44,563 bases of DNA from Pantoea sp. Ap-967 (GTDB taxonomy: Bacteria; Pseudomonadota; Gammaproteobacteria; Pseudomonadales; Pseudomonadaceae): the NCBI RefSeq assembly GCF_011752565.1, contig NZ_VWXK01000045.1, forward strand, positions 1 to 44,563, given 5' to 3'. Below, piece after piece: positions 24,886-33,007 of this stretch. A program made the translations under genes and the position numbers. Position 1 is the first letter of the stretch. Each line of letters starts with the position of its first letter. The notes under the pieces are model-generated. The model ran no database searches and had not been told where the DNA came from. It was given only the letters and a program-made list of their open reading frames with translations.

Positions 24886-25773
24886 ATGAGTACTGCATTA
24901 CCTTCGCTTGGATTCGCCGGCATCGGCCTGATGGGCCTGCCCATGTGCCGTCGCCTGCTGGCGGCGGGCTACCCGCTGACCGTATGGAACCGCAGCCCGG
25001 AAAAATGCTCGGCGCTGGTGGCCGAAGGCGCGAAGCTGGCCACCAGCCCCGCCGAATTGAGCCGTGGCAGCGACATGGTGCTGTTGTGCCTGGCCGACAC
25101 GGCGGTAGTGCGCGAGGTGGTGTTCGGTGAACAGGGCATTGCCCAGGGCGGGCGCAGCGGCCAGCTGTTGGTCGACCTGTCGAGCCTGGAGGCCACGGCC
25201 ACCCGTGAAATGGCCGCCGAGCTCGCTGCCCTGTGCGGCATGGCCTGGCTGGATGCCCCGGTTTCCGGGGGCACTGCGGGGGCGCAAGCGGGCAGCCTGG
25301 CGATCATGGTCGGGGGCGAGGCCAGCGACTTGCAGCGTGCGCGGCCGGTGCTGCTGAGCCTGGGCCAGCGGGTGACGCACATGGGCGGCGTGGGCGCAGG
25401 GCAGGTGACCAAGACCTGCAACCAGATGATCGTTGCCTGTAACGCCCTGGTGATTGCCGAAGTGGTGGCCCTGGCCGAGCAGTCCGGGGTCGACGCCACC
25501 TTGATCGCCGAGGCCCTGGCGGGCGGCTTTGCCGACTCCAAGCCGTTGCAGATCCTGGCGCCGCAGATGGCCGAGAACCGTTTCGAACCGGTCAAATGGC
25601 ACGTGCGCACCCTGCTCAAGGACCTCGATGGCGCGGTCAAGCTGTCCCGCGAGCAAGGCGCGGCTACACCGCTCAGCGGGCTCGCTGCGCAAATGATGCG
25701 CCTGCACGGTAGCCAGGGCTATCTGCAAAAAGATCCGGCGACCCTGGTCGAGCTGTATCGCAACAAGGGCTGA
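24886..25773 (+). CDS. NAD(P)-dependent beta-hydroxyacid dehydrogenase
   Basis: This 295-residue enzyme is of the 3-hydroxyisobutyrate / tartronate semialdehyde reductase family. The N-terminal Rossmann motif is GFAGIGLMGLPM (GxGxMG, residues 9-20). NRSPEK after the second strand suggests NADP preference (Arg next to Asn). The substrate motif is DAPVSGGTAGA (123-133). Catalytic Lys176 and Asn179 lie in GQVTKTCNQM, with the all-alpha C-terminal domain after. The start is ATG 24886 with GGAG 6 nt upstream. The substrate among 2- or 3-hydroxyacids cannot be fixed. Its 3' end overlaps sequence that once continued the neighbouring EAL gene on the other strand. Confidence 0.85.
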   Translation: MSTALPSLGFAGIGLMGLPMCRRLLAAGYPLTVWNRSPEKCSALVAEGAKLATSPAELSRGSDMVLLCLADTAVVREVVFGEQGIAQGGRSGQLLVDLSSLEATATREMAAELAALCGMAWLDAPVSGGTAGAQAGSLAIMVGGEASDLQRARPVLLSLGQRVTHMGGVGAGQVTKTCNQMIVACNALVIAEVVALAEQSGVDATLIAEALAGGFADSKPLQILAPQMAENRFEPVKWHVRTLLKDLDGAVKLSREQGAATPLSGLAAQMMRLHGSQGYLQKDPATLVELYRNKG

Positions 25774-25775
25774 GC

Positions 25776-25888
25776 ACGGCTTCCTGGCGGTCGAGCCGGT
25801 CGAGGATCGGCCGCAGGTCGGCCAGGGGCACCGGCCGGCTGAGCAGGTAACCCTGCAGGTAGTCGCAGTGGTTGGCTGCGAGGAATTC
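25776..25888 (-). pseudogene. Untranslated remainder of the EAL domain after the TAG
   Basis: Read in frame after the stop, this encodes EFLAANHCDYLQGYLLSRPV followed by PLADLRPILDRLDRQEAVLSP, the normal end of an EAL domain (QGY-LxSRP). The frame stays open to a TGA at 25673-25675, inside the dehydrogenase gene. No start codon with an SD precedes it, so it is probably not translated unless the TAG is read through. Confidence 0.8.
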
Positions 25889-27937
25889 CTACTGTTCGGC
25901 GGTTTCGACGCCTTCGCTCACCACCTGCAGGTGCAGGGTGTGGGCCATGGCAATGATGGCCTGGACGATTTCCCGGTCCTTGAGGCTGCCGGGCACATCC
26001 TGCAGGAAGGTGCGGTCGATCTTCAGCACGTCCAGCGGCAGGCGCTTGAGGTAGGCCAGCGATGAGTAACCGGTGCCGAAGTCATCGATCGACAGCGCCA
26101 CGCCCTGGCTGCGGATGCGCTTGAGCAGGCAAACCGTGTGCTGGATATCGCCCATCAGCGCATTCTCGGTCACTTCCAGTTCCAGGTGCTGCGGCGCCAT
26201 GCCGGCGTGACGCAGCGCCATCTCCACCTCGTTGGGCAGCGCATCGTGGCCCAGGGTCACCGCCGAGCAATTGACCGTGACCTTGAGGTTGGCGAACCCG
26301 TGGCGCTGCAATTGGGCCAGGTCTTCGCAGGCGTGGCGCAGCACCCACAGGTCGAGGTCGACGATCAGGCCATTGGCCTCGGCGATGCCAATGAAACGGT
26401 CGGGCCCGAGCAGGCCGTGCTGGGGGTGTTGCCAGCGCACCAGGGCCTCCAGCTTGGCCACCTGGCCACTGCGCAGGTCGAAGATCGGCTGGTAGTGCAC
26501 GCGCAGGCCGCGTTCTTCGAGCAGGGCGATGCGCAGTTCTTCTTCCAGTTGCAACTCCAGGGTGGCCCGGCTTTTCAGGCCAGCGTTGAAAAAGTGCAGG
26601 CTGTTGCGGCCACTGCCCTTGGACTGGTAAAGCGCAAGGTCGGCGTGCTTGAGCAGTTCCTCGGCGCTTTGCCCGTCATCGGGAAACAGGCTGATGCCGA
26701 TGCTGGTGGTCATCACCATGCGCCGGCCGCCGACGTCGATGGGGTCTTTCATTCGCTGCATGATGCGCTGGGCCAGGTGGCGCGCTTCCTCGGGGTGATG
26801 CAGGCTGGTGACCACGCAGAACTCGTCGCCGCCGAAGCGTGCCACCAGGTCCTGGCTGCGGGTGGCAGCCTTGATGTGGTCGGCGATGACCTTGAGCAAT
26901 TCATCGCCTGCGGCGTGGCCGAGGCTGTCGTTGATGCGTTTGAAATGGTCGATGTCCAGGAACATCACCGCCAGGCGGTTGTGGCTGGGGTCCTGTTCGG
27001 CCAGGCGTTCGGCGAACAGCTGGTTGAAGCCGCGGCGATTGACAAGGTTGGTCAGGGCATCGTAGTGCGCCGCCTGTTGCAACGAGGCGCGGGCCTGGTC
27101 CAGCTGGCTGAGCAGCAGGCCGTAGCGGCGCAGGTCGTCTTCCTTGCTTTGCAGCTTCTTGTCGGCCAGTGCGGCGCTGATGCTGCTGCCACTGATCAGC
27201 AAGGTGATGAAGGCCACGGTCAGGCCCAGTTGCAGGCTGTTGTCGCCGGAGGGCAGGCGCAGTGCGGTGTCGGCAGGAATCACCAGGGTCATGGCGGCCA
27301 TGCCGGTGAAGTGGGTGGCGACGATACCGCCTGCCATCAGCAGGCTGGCGCCATATTTCATGGCCTGGTGCCGGGTGCCGCTGCCGTTGCGAAAGTAGCG
27401 TGCCAGCAGCAGTGCGGCCAGGCTGGTGAGCAGGGCGATGGCGGCGCTGGCCAGTAGCAGGTTGGTTTGGTAGTACTGCTGGGCGCCGGTTTGCAGCGCC
27501 GCCATGCCCACGAAGTGCATCAGCACGATGCCCATGCCGATCAGCAGCGCGCTTTGCAGGTAGTGGTGCGGGCGCATGTAGAGGCGGTCGAGGCTGTTCA
27601 TCGCAAGCCAGGCCACCAGCAGGGCAATCAGCAGGGACAGGCCGGTCAGCGGCACGTCGTAATGCATCTCCAGCGGGGCCTGAAACGCCAGCATGCTGAT
27701 GAAGTGCATGGCCCAGATGCCACCGGCCAGGCAGCAGGCGCCCAATGCGCGCCATTGACGCTGCGCGGCGGGGTGTTCACTGTGGGATTGGCGCTCGGCC
27801 ATGTCGAGGGTGGCGAAGCAGGCGGCGCTGGCCACCGCAATGGCAATGAGGATCAGCAAGGGCTCGTGGCGGCAGTCGATGACGATACGCCCGTTTACCG
27901 GCAGTTGCGCGAACAGTTGCAGTCCCAGCCATTCCAT
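25889..27937 (-). CDS. MHYT-GGDEF-EAL c-di-GMP protein, EAL domain cut by an in-frame TAG
   Basis: The open frame is 682 residues. The N-terminal seven-helix MHYT domain has three signature segments (WAMHFISML about 75-83, LMHFVGMAA 139-147, VATHFTGMAA 206-215), thought to bind metal and sense gas. The cyclase domain has GGDEF at 369-373 with an RxxD I-site (RSQD). EAL is at 497-499, and DDFGTGYSS, LKID and SEGVETAEQ are intact. The frame stops at TAG 25889-25891 right after EGVETAEQ. The next codons in the same frame continue the EAL domain (EFLAANHCDYLQGYLLSRP). A CAG to TAG change would explain this. The layout matches P. aeruginosa MucR, which works both as cyclase and phosphodiesterase. 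The cyclase may remain active; phosphodiesterase activity is doubtful. GAAGGG lies upstream of the ATG. Confidence 0.88.
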   Translation of the reverse strand: MEWLGLQLFAQLPVNGRIVIDCRHEPLLILIAIAVASAACFATLDMAERQSHSEHPAAQRQWRALGACCLAGGIWAMHFISMLAFQAPLEMHYDVPLTGLSLLIALLVAWLAMNSLDRLYMRPHHYLQSALLIGMGIVLMHFVGMAALQTGAQQYYQTNLLLASAAIALLTSLAALLLARYFRNGSGTRHQAMKYGASLLMAGGIVATHFTGMAAMTLVIPADTALRLPSGDNSLQLGLTVAFITLLISGSSISAALADKKLQSKEDDLRRYGLLLSQLDQARASLQQAAHYDALTNLVNRRGFNQLFAERLAEQDPSHNRLAVMFLDIDHFKRINDSLGHAAGDELLKVIADHIKAATRSQDLVARFGGDEFCVVTSLHHPEEARHLAQRIMQRMKDPIDVGGRRMVMTTSIGISLFPDDGQSAEELLKHADLALYQSKGSGRNSLHFFNAGLKSRATLELQLEEELRIALLEERGLRVHYQPIFDLRSGQVAKLEALVRWQHPQHGLLGPDRFIGIAEANGLIVDLDLWVLRHACEDLAQLQRHGFANLKVTVNCSAVTLGHDALPNEVEMALRHAGMAPQHLELEVTENALMGDIQHTVCLLKRIRSQGVALSIDDFGTGYSSLAYLKRLPLDVLKIDRTFLQDVPGSLKDREIVQAIIAMAHTLHLQVVSEGVETAEQ

Positions 27938-28100
27938 AGCATGCCCTTCACTCGATTTCGCACGATCGAAAGGCAGTATAGGAAGAGGTGTTTAAACCTT
28001 CCTGAATAATGGCACTTTGGATGTAATGATTTGGATATGAGCGTGATAGCCAGTAGCAATATGGCGCTGCCATCACGACCTACGGGTGTTCACTATCCCT

Positions 28101-28149
28101 GTGGGAGCGACCGCAGGTCGCGAAAAGGGGCGCGACGCGCCCCTTCGGC
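28101..28149 (-). repeat. REP-like element doubling as rapA terminator
   Basis: This contains GTGGGAGCGACCGCAGGTCG and the perfect stem AAGGGGCGCG (28125-28134) / CGCGCCCCTT (28136-28145). Read on the minus strand the stem is followed by TTTTC, 8 nt after the rapA stop, so it can act as an intrinsic terminator. It is a third REP type in the window. Confidence 0.65.
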
Positions 28150-28152
28150 CAA

Positions 28153-30999
28153 TCACCCTGCCACAAGCACGCGAATCGCTTCCAGGCGCAACGCTGCCTT
28201 GTCGAGCATCGCCAACCCTTCCTCACGCAGCTTGCGCAGCGCCTCGATCTCGCTGTCACGCACGCTCGGGTTCACCGCTTGCAACGCGGTCAGGCGCGCC
28301 AGCTCTTCATCGGCCTCGGCGCTCAGGCGGCGCTGGGCTTCGGCCACACGCTCCACGTGGGTGGGCATGACCTTGGCCTCGCCACCACTGATGCGCTTGG
28401 CCAGCACGTCGCGCTGGGCCTGGACGAACTTGTTGGCGCTGGCCCGTGGCACGCTTTCGAGCTGGTCGTTGAGTGTTTCGAAGGCCACCCGCGAGGCCAG
28501 GTCGTTGCCGTTGGCATCGAGCAGGCAGCGCAGCGCCGCCGGCGGCAGGTAACGGCCCAGTTGCAGGCTGCGCGGTGCCACCACTTCGCTGACGAACAGC
28601 AGTTCGAGCAACACGGTGCCGGGCTTGAGCGCCTTGTTCTTGATCAGCGCCACGGCGGTGTTGCCCATCGAGCCGGACAGCACCAAGTCCATGCCGCCCT
28701 GGACCATCGGGTGTTCCCAGGTCAGGAACTGCATGTCTTCGCGCGACAGTGCCTGGGCGCGGTCGTAGGTGATGGTCACGCCCTCGTCGTCGCCCAGCGG
28801 GAAGCTGGCGTCGAGCATCTTCTCGCTTGGCTTGAGGATCAGGGCGTTTTCCGAGTGGTCTTCGCTGTCGATGCCGAACGCATCGAACAGGGTTTCCATG
28901 TAGATCGGCAGGGCGAACTGGTCGTCCTGTTCAAGAATCGCCTCGACCAGGGCCTGGCCTTCACCGGCGCCGCCGGAGTTCAGTTCCAGCAGGCGGTCAC
29001 GGCCGCTGTGCAGCTCGGCCTCCAGGCGCTCGCGCTCGCCACGGGCCTCGGCCACCAGTGCGCTCCAGGCCTTGGCTTCGCTGCCTTCGAGCATCGGCAA
29101 CAGGCGTGGGCCGAATTGATGCTGCAGGGCGTTGCCGGTCGGGCAGGTATTGAGGAAGGCGTTGAGGCCTTCGTGGTACCACTGGAACAGGCGCTCTTGC
29201 GGGCTGTCCTGCAGGTACGGGATGTGCAGTTCGATGGTGTGCTTCTGGCCGATGCGGTCGAGGCGGCCAATACGCTGTTCGAGCAGGTCGGGGTGGGCTG
29301 GCAGGTCGAACATCACCAGGTGATGGGCGAACTGGAAGTTGCGGCCCTCGCTGCCGATTTCCGAGCAGATCAGCACCTGGGCGCCGAACTCTTCGTCGGC
29401 GAAATAGGCGGCGGCGCGGTCACGTTCGAGAATGCTCATGCCCTCGTGGAACACCGTGGCCGGGATGCCGGAGCGCACGCGCAGGGCGTCTTCCAGGTCC
29501 ATCGCGGTTTCGGCGTGGGCGCAGATCACCAGCACCTTGGTGCGCTTGAGCATCTTCAGGGTGTCGATCAGCCAGTCGACCCGCGGGTCGAAGCGCCACC
29601 AGCGGTCTTCGTCACTGACCTCGTTCTGCGCCTGGAAGGCCACTTCCGGGTACAACTCGGCACGCTCGCCAGCGGGCAGCGCCTGGTACTGCTCCGGGTT
29701 GGCCAGCGGGTAGGGGTGCAGCTGGCGCTCGGGGAAGCCCTGCACGGCGGCGCGGGTGTTGCGGAACAGCACGCGGCCGGTGCCGTGGCGGTCGAGCAGT
29801 TCGCGGATCAGGCGGGCGCTGGCCTGGGTGTCGCCGTCATTGACCGCGGCCAGCAGCGCTTCGCCCTCGGCGCCGAGGAAGCCCTGGATGGTGGCGTGGG
29901 CCTTGGGCGACAGGCGGCCTTCGTCGAGCAGTTCCTGCACCGCTTCGGCCACCGGGCGATAGTGCTCGCTTTCGGCGCGGAAGGCGGCCAGGTCGTGGAA
30001 ACGGTTAGGGTCGAGCAGGCGCAGGCGTGCGAAGTGGCTGTCCTGGCCGAGCTGTTCCGGGGTGGCGGTGAGCAGCAATACGCCTGGAATCACCTGGGCC
30101 AGTTGTTCGACCAGGCCATACTCGGCGCTGACCTGGTCTTCATGCCAGACCAGGTGGTGGGCTTCGTCGACCACCATCAGGTCCCAGCCGGCGGCGAACA
30201 GGGCGTCCTGGGCCTTTTCGTCATCGACCAGCCACTCCAGGGCGACCAGCGCCAGCTGGGCATCCTCGAACGGGTTGCTGGCGTCGCTTTCGATGAAGCG
30301 CTCGGCGTCGAACAGGGCAACCTGCAGGTTGAAGCGCCGGCGCATTTCCACCAGCCACTGGTGCTGGAGGTTTTCCGGCACCAGGATCAGTACACGGCTG
30401 GCCCGGCCAGAGAGCAGTTGGCGGTGAATCACCAGGCCCGCTTCGATGGTTTTGCCCAGGCCCACTTCGTCGGCCAGCAATACCCGTGGCGCGCTGCGGT
30501 CGGCCACTTCGCGGGCGATGTGCAGCTGGTGGGCGATCGGTTGCGCACGGCAACCACCCAGGCCCCACAGCGACGACTGCATCTGCTTGCTGGTGTGGTG
30601 CAGGGTGTTGTAGCGCAGGCTGAACCACGACAGCGGGTCGATCTGCCCGGCGAACAGGCGGTCGCTGGCCAGGCGGAACTGAATGAAGTTCGACAGCTGG
30701 GTTTCCGGCAAGGTGCGTGCCTGGTTCTGCCCATCGAGGCCGTGGTAGACCATCAGGCCGTCGATGTCCTCGACCTCGCGCACGGTGAGTTTCCAGCCTT
30801 CGAAATGGGTGATCTGGTCACCTGGCGAGAAACGCACGCGGGTCAAGGGTGCATTGCGCAGGGAATACTGACGGGTGTCGCCAGTGGCCGGATAGAGCAC
30901 GGTCAACAGGCGGCCATCCTGCGCCAGGATGGTTCCCAGGCCGAGCTCTGCTTCGCTGTCGCTGATCCAGCGTTGCCCCGGTTGATACTGCTGCGCCAT
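28153..30999 (-). CDS. rapA: RNA polymerase-associated SWI2/SNF2 ATPase RapA (HepA)
   Basis: RapA binds core RNA polymerase and recycles it from stalled post-termination complexes. The 948-residue protein is full length. Two N-terminal Tudor-like domains begin with QYQPGQRWISDSEAELGLGT. The Snf2 ATPase has motif I DEVGLGKTIEAG (177-188) and DEAH box VVDEAHH (276-282). Helicase C has AQVLICSEIGSEGRNFQFAHH and the arginine-finger region EQRIGRLDRIGQ. A RapA-specific C-terminal domain follows. GGGAG lies 10 nt before the ATG. It is monocistronic and divergent from the lipoprotein gene at 31132. Confidence 0.95.
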   Translation of the reverse strand: MAQQYQPGQRWISDSEAELGLGTILAQDGRLLTVLYPATGDTRQYSLRNAPLTRVRFSPGDQITHFEGWKLTVREVEDIDGLMVYHGLDGQNQARTLPETQLSNFIQFRLASDRLFAGQIDPLSWFSLRYNTLHHTSKQMQSSLWGLGGCRAQPIAHQLHIAREVADRSAPRVLLADEVGLGKTIEAGLVIHRQLLSGRASRVLILVPENLQHQWLVEMRRRFNLQVALFDAERFIESDASNPFEDAQLALVALEWLVDDEKAQDALFAAGWDLMVVDEAHHLVWHEDQVSAEYGLVEQLAQVIPGVLLLTATPEQLGQDSHFARLRLLDPNRFHDLAAFRAESEHYRPVAEAVQELLDEGRLSPKAHATIQGFLGAEGEALLAAVNDGDTQASARLIRELLDRHGTGRVLFRNTRAAVQGFPERQLHPYPLANPEQYQALPAGERAELYPEVAFQAQNEVSDEDRWWRFDPRVDWLIDTLKMLKRTKVLVICAHAETAMDLEDALRVRSGIPATVFHEGMSILERDRAAAYFADEEFGAQVLICSEIGSEGRNFQFAHHLVMFDLPAHPDLLEQRIGRLDRIGQKHTIELHIPYLQDSPQERLFQWYHEGLNAFLNTCPTGNALQHQFGPRLLPMLEGSEAKAWSALVAEARGERERLEAELHSGRDRLLELNSGGAGEGQALVEAILEQDDQFALPIYMETLFDAFGIDSEDHSENALILKPSEKMLDASFPLGDDEGVTITYDRAQALSREDMQFLTWEHPMVQGGMDLVLSGSMGNTAVALIKNKALKPGTVLLELLFVSEVVAPRSLQLGRYLPPAALRCLLDANGNDLASRVAFETLNDQLESVPRASANKFVQAQRDVLAKRISGGEAKVMPTHVERVAEAQRRLSAEADEELARLTALQAVNPSVRDSEIEALRKLREEGLAMLDKAALRLEAIRVLVAG

Positions 31000-31131
31000 A
31001 CTGCCTGAACTCCCGCGATGAAAAAGCTGGCTATGGTAACGGATAGGCCGGACGGACCATAGACCAGAAGTCCATCAGTCTAGCTGTTTCATCGCAGATT
31101 ACCGTCAGGCTGACGAGGGCTACGCAACGAT

Positions 31132-31824
31132 ATGCCGCTCAAGCACCGCTGGTTGAACGTCTCCATGGCCATGGGCAGCATGCTGCTGGCCGCCTGTGAT
31201 CAGAAAAACTTTGAAACCCTGCCGCCCATTCCGGTCGAGCAGCTTGAAGTGCTGGGCGTGCAGACGCCGATCAAGAGCGTGCACTTCCACGACCGCGACG
31301 GCGAAGGGCTGCTGGTGCTAAGCCGCAGTGACGGCCAGGCGGTGGATGCCGAGTCCGAGCAGGAAGTCGACAAGGTGGTGCTCAAGGCCACCCTGTACGG
31401 GCGCACGTCGGCCAGTGACGCCTTCAAGCCGCGCTGGCAGATCGAGCAGGAAACCACCTGCCCGGGGCTGGACCTGGATGTCGACTTCTACAGTGATGTC
31501 AGCGACGTCACCGACCTGAACAAGGACGGCGTTGCCGAAGTGACCGTGGCCAGCCACGCCTTCTGTGGCGGCGGCATCGACCCGCACGACATCGCCATCG
31601 AAATGCGCGAAGGGCAGGCCAGCTACACCATCACCGGCCATTCGCTGATTACCCCGGCGGGTGAAGAGCCGATCGGCGGCGACCGGGAAGACAGCGCCTC
31701 GTTGAAAAACGCCCCGCAGGTGCTGCGCGATCACCTGGACGCGGTGTGGCAGCAGGTTTACAAGCGGCCCTGGAGCGAAACCAGCCCGCCGCCGGACGAC
31801 GAACCGGACGACGACGCCCAATAG
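31132..31824 (+). CDS. Conserved lipoprotein with a DxNxDG calcium-type loop
   Basis: The 230-residue protein has lipobox LAAC, Cys22, after MPLKHRWLNVSMAMGSMLL. The mature region contains VHFHDRDGEGLLVLSR, an EF-hand or FG-GAP-like VTDLNKDGVAEVTVAS (about 135-150), AFCGGGIDPHDIAIEMREG with a second Cys, and an acidic tail PPPDDEPDDDAQ. The DLNKDG loop suggests calcium binding. Similar Pseudomonas proteins are of unknown function; I have a weak impression of the M949_RS01915 family (surface polysaccharide related) and do not rely on it. GAGG lies about 12 nt before the ATG. It diverges from rapA. Confidence 0.7.
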   Translation: MPLKHRWLNVSMAMGSMLLAACDQKNFETLPPIPVEQLEVLGVQTPIKSVHFHDRDGEGLLVLSRSDGQAVDAESEQEVDKVVLKATLYGRTSASDAFKPRWQIEQETTCPGLDLDVDFYSDVSDVTDLNKDGVAEVTVASHAFCGGGIDPHDIAIEMREGQASYTITGHSLITPAGEEPIGGDREDSASLKNAPQVLRDHLDAVWQQVYKRPWSETSPPPDDEPDDDAQ

Positions 31825-31924
31825 CGGCTGTCTATACTGGCAGGGCGCGACCGATACCGGGCGCGCCTGTTTTCCCTAAAGCTGGCTCAAGGATGGCCGA
31901 TACAGTAGGCACAGGAGAATTTCC

Positions 31925-32257
31925 ATGTTGCCGCCGATCATTCCGCTCAGTGCCGCCCCCGTGACCTCGCAGCAGGACCCGGTGAAACCGCCACCCGACA
32001 TCAAGCCGGTGGTGCCGGTACAGCCGTCGTCCAATGAAAGTGCCATCGACCTCAAGCAGCAGCGCGACCCGCAAGAGCAGGCCTTGTTGCTGCGAGAAGA
32101 ACAGCGCCGCCAGCGCCAGCGGCGCAATGGCAAGGGCGATGCCGAGCGCTACAGCGCCGTGCCGGGTGATGAGGTCAATGCTGACAATACCGTGCCGGTG
32201 GCGCCCCTGATGGGCGAGCACCCGCGCCAGGGTCTGCTGGTGGATATCGAAGTCTGA
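31925..32257 (+). CDS. Hypothetical protein, Pro-rich then Gln/Arg-rich
   Basis: This 110-residue protein has no signal peptide or clear domain. Residues 1-35 are Pro-rich (KPPPDIKPVVPVQP). Residues 40-70 form a strongly charged helix or coiled-coil candidate (DPQEQALLLREEQRRQRQRR). The C-terminus ends GLLVDIEV. AGGAG lies 7 nt before the ATG, which supports real translation. Composition and the low hydrophobicity suggest a largely disordered protein. It sits in a run of small same-strand genes (31132 to 32738). Confidence 0.65.
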   Translation: MLPPIIPLSAAPVTSQQDPVKPPPDIKPVVPVQPSSNESAIDLKQQRDPQEQALLLREEQRRQRQRRNGKGDAERYSAVPGDEVNADNTVPVAPLMGEHPRQGLLVDIEV

Positions 32258-32324
32258 CGCGGGGCTGGTCACGGCCGGCCCCTGGCTTCATCATGCAGCT
32301 CTCTGTTGATCGTCGAGCCCACCC

Positions 32325-32486
32325 ATGAGCCAAGACAACCTCATCGATTTCGATGCCGAGCGCGCCAAGCGCATCCATGACCTCAAGGAAAAGCGCCTGA
32401 ACGAAGTGCGCCAGGCCTTCGAGCAGGCCATGCCGCTGGCCACGGCGAAGAAGAAAAAGCCCAAGGGCAAGCCCAAGAAGCGCTGA
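32325..32486 (+). CDS. Small basic protein, 53 residues
   Basis: ATG 32325 opens a frame encoding MSQDNLIDFDAERAKRIHD, a charged helical middle (LKEKRLNEVRQAFEQAM), and a Lys-rich tail AKKKKPKGKPKKR. An amphipathic helix followed by a polybasic end suggests binding to nucleic acid or to an acidic surface. No strong SD is seen in front (CGAGCCCACCC). Codon use and GC3 match the neighbours, so I regard it as a real gene. The function is unknown. Confidence 0.6.
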   Translation: MSQDNLIDFDAERAKRIHDLKEKRLNEVRQAFEQAMPLATAKKKKPKGKPKKR

Positions 32487-32621
32487 AACTTGACGCAGGT
32501 CAACCCTGCGCCCGCCTCGCGTGCCCGGTCCCGGGCACCATTGATCCCGGTCAATTTTCCCCGCCCTCGAATTCGTTACCTTGCATCCATCGGACAACGG
32601 CGAACGAATCGGGAGGCCAGC

Positions 32622-32738
32622 ATGTTCTTCGACAATGTGGTTATCGCGGGTGTGGTAACGGTCGGGTTGATGTTCGCATTCTTTGCCGGTCTGGGCATTT
32701 TCATCTGGAAGGACTCGCACAAGCGCAAGCCGCGCTGA
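32622..32738 (+). CDS. Small single-pass membrane protein, 38 residues
   Basis: ATG 32622 follows a strong SD, GGGAGG at 32611-32616. The product has one transmembrane helix (NVVIAGVVTVGLMFAFFAGL, about 5-24, extended by GIFIW) and a basic cytoplasmic tail KDSHKRKPR, so the N-terminus should face the periplasm. Its layout recalls small oxidase- or efflux-associated subunits, but no family can be named. The terminator at 32769 closes the unit. Confidence 0.65.
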   Translation: MFFDNVVIAGVVTVGLMFAFFAGLGIFIWKDSHKRKPR

Positions 32739-32768
32739 CCTTTCGGGTACACGAGCACGCAAGGCATT

Positions 32769-32796
32769 TAGGGCGACTTCGGTCGCCTATTTTTTT
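32769..32796 (+). terminator. UUCG rho-independent terminator
   Basis: GGCGAC (32772-32777), loop TTCG, GTCGCC (32782-32787), then TATTTTTTT. It is a stable cUUCGg hairpin 30 nt after the small membrane protein gene. Confidence 0.88.
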
Positions 32797-32820
32797 GCCT
32801 GAATGATTTGCATGGGCTGT

Positions 32821-32916
32821 GCCGGCCCTATCGCAGGCAAGCCTGCTCCTACAGGGACAGTGAATGCCGGGGATCACGCGATCCCTGTAGGAGCAGGCTT
32901 GCCTGCGATAGGGCTA
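32821..32916. repeat. Inverted REP pair
   Basis: GCCCTATCGCAGGCAAGCCT plus GCTCCTACAGGG (32825-32856) faces CCCTGTAGGAGCAGGCTTGC plus CTGCGATAGGGC (32883-32914), with a 26-bp spacer containing GGGGATCACGCGATCCC. It belongs to the same family as 18981 with an A/T-variant core. Confidence 0.9.
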
Positions 32917-32922
32917 TAGATG

Positions 32923-32936
32923 ATTAGCTAGCTAAT
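32923..32936. promoter_or_regulatory. AT-rich palindrome upstream of the efflux cassette
   Basis: ATTAGCTAGCTAAT is a perfect 14-bp palindrome 72 bp before the GTG start at 33008. It may be an operator. A second imperfect symmetry, AGGTT...AACCT around 32963-32987, lies between it and the gene. Confidence 0.35.
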
Positions 32937-33007
32937 TATTCGTCCCCGCATTATCCTCCCCCAGGTTGTCTATCGTTTAACTAACCTCCACCCGCAAGGT
33001 CCGATTC

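Noticed and set aside
28279..31008. 909-codon open frame on the plus strand opposite rapA
   Set aside because: It is the complement of rapA codons (Gln, Ala, Val and Gly rich) and rapA is certain.
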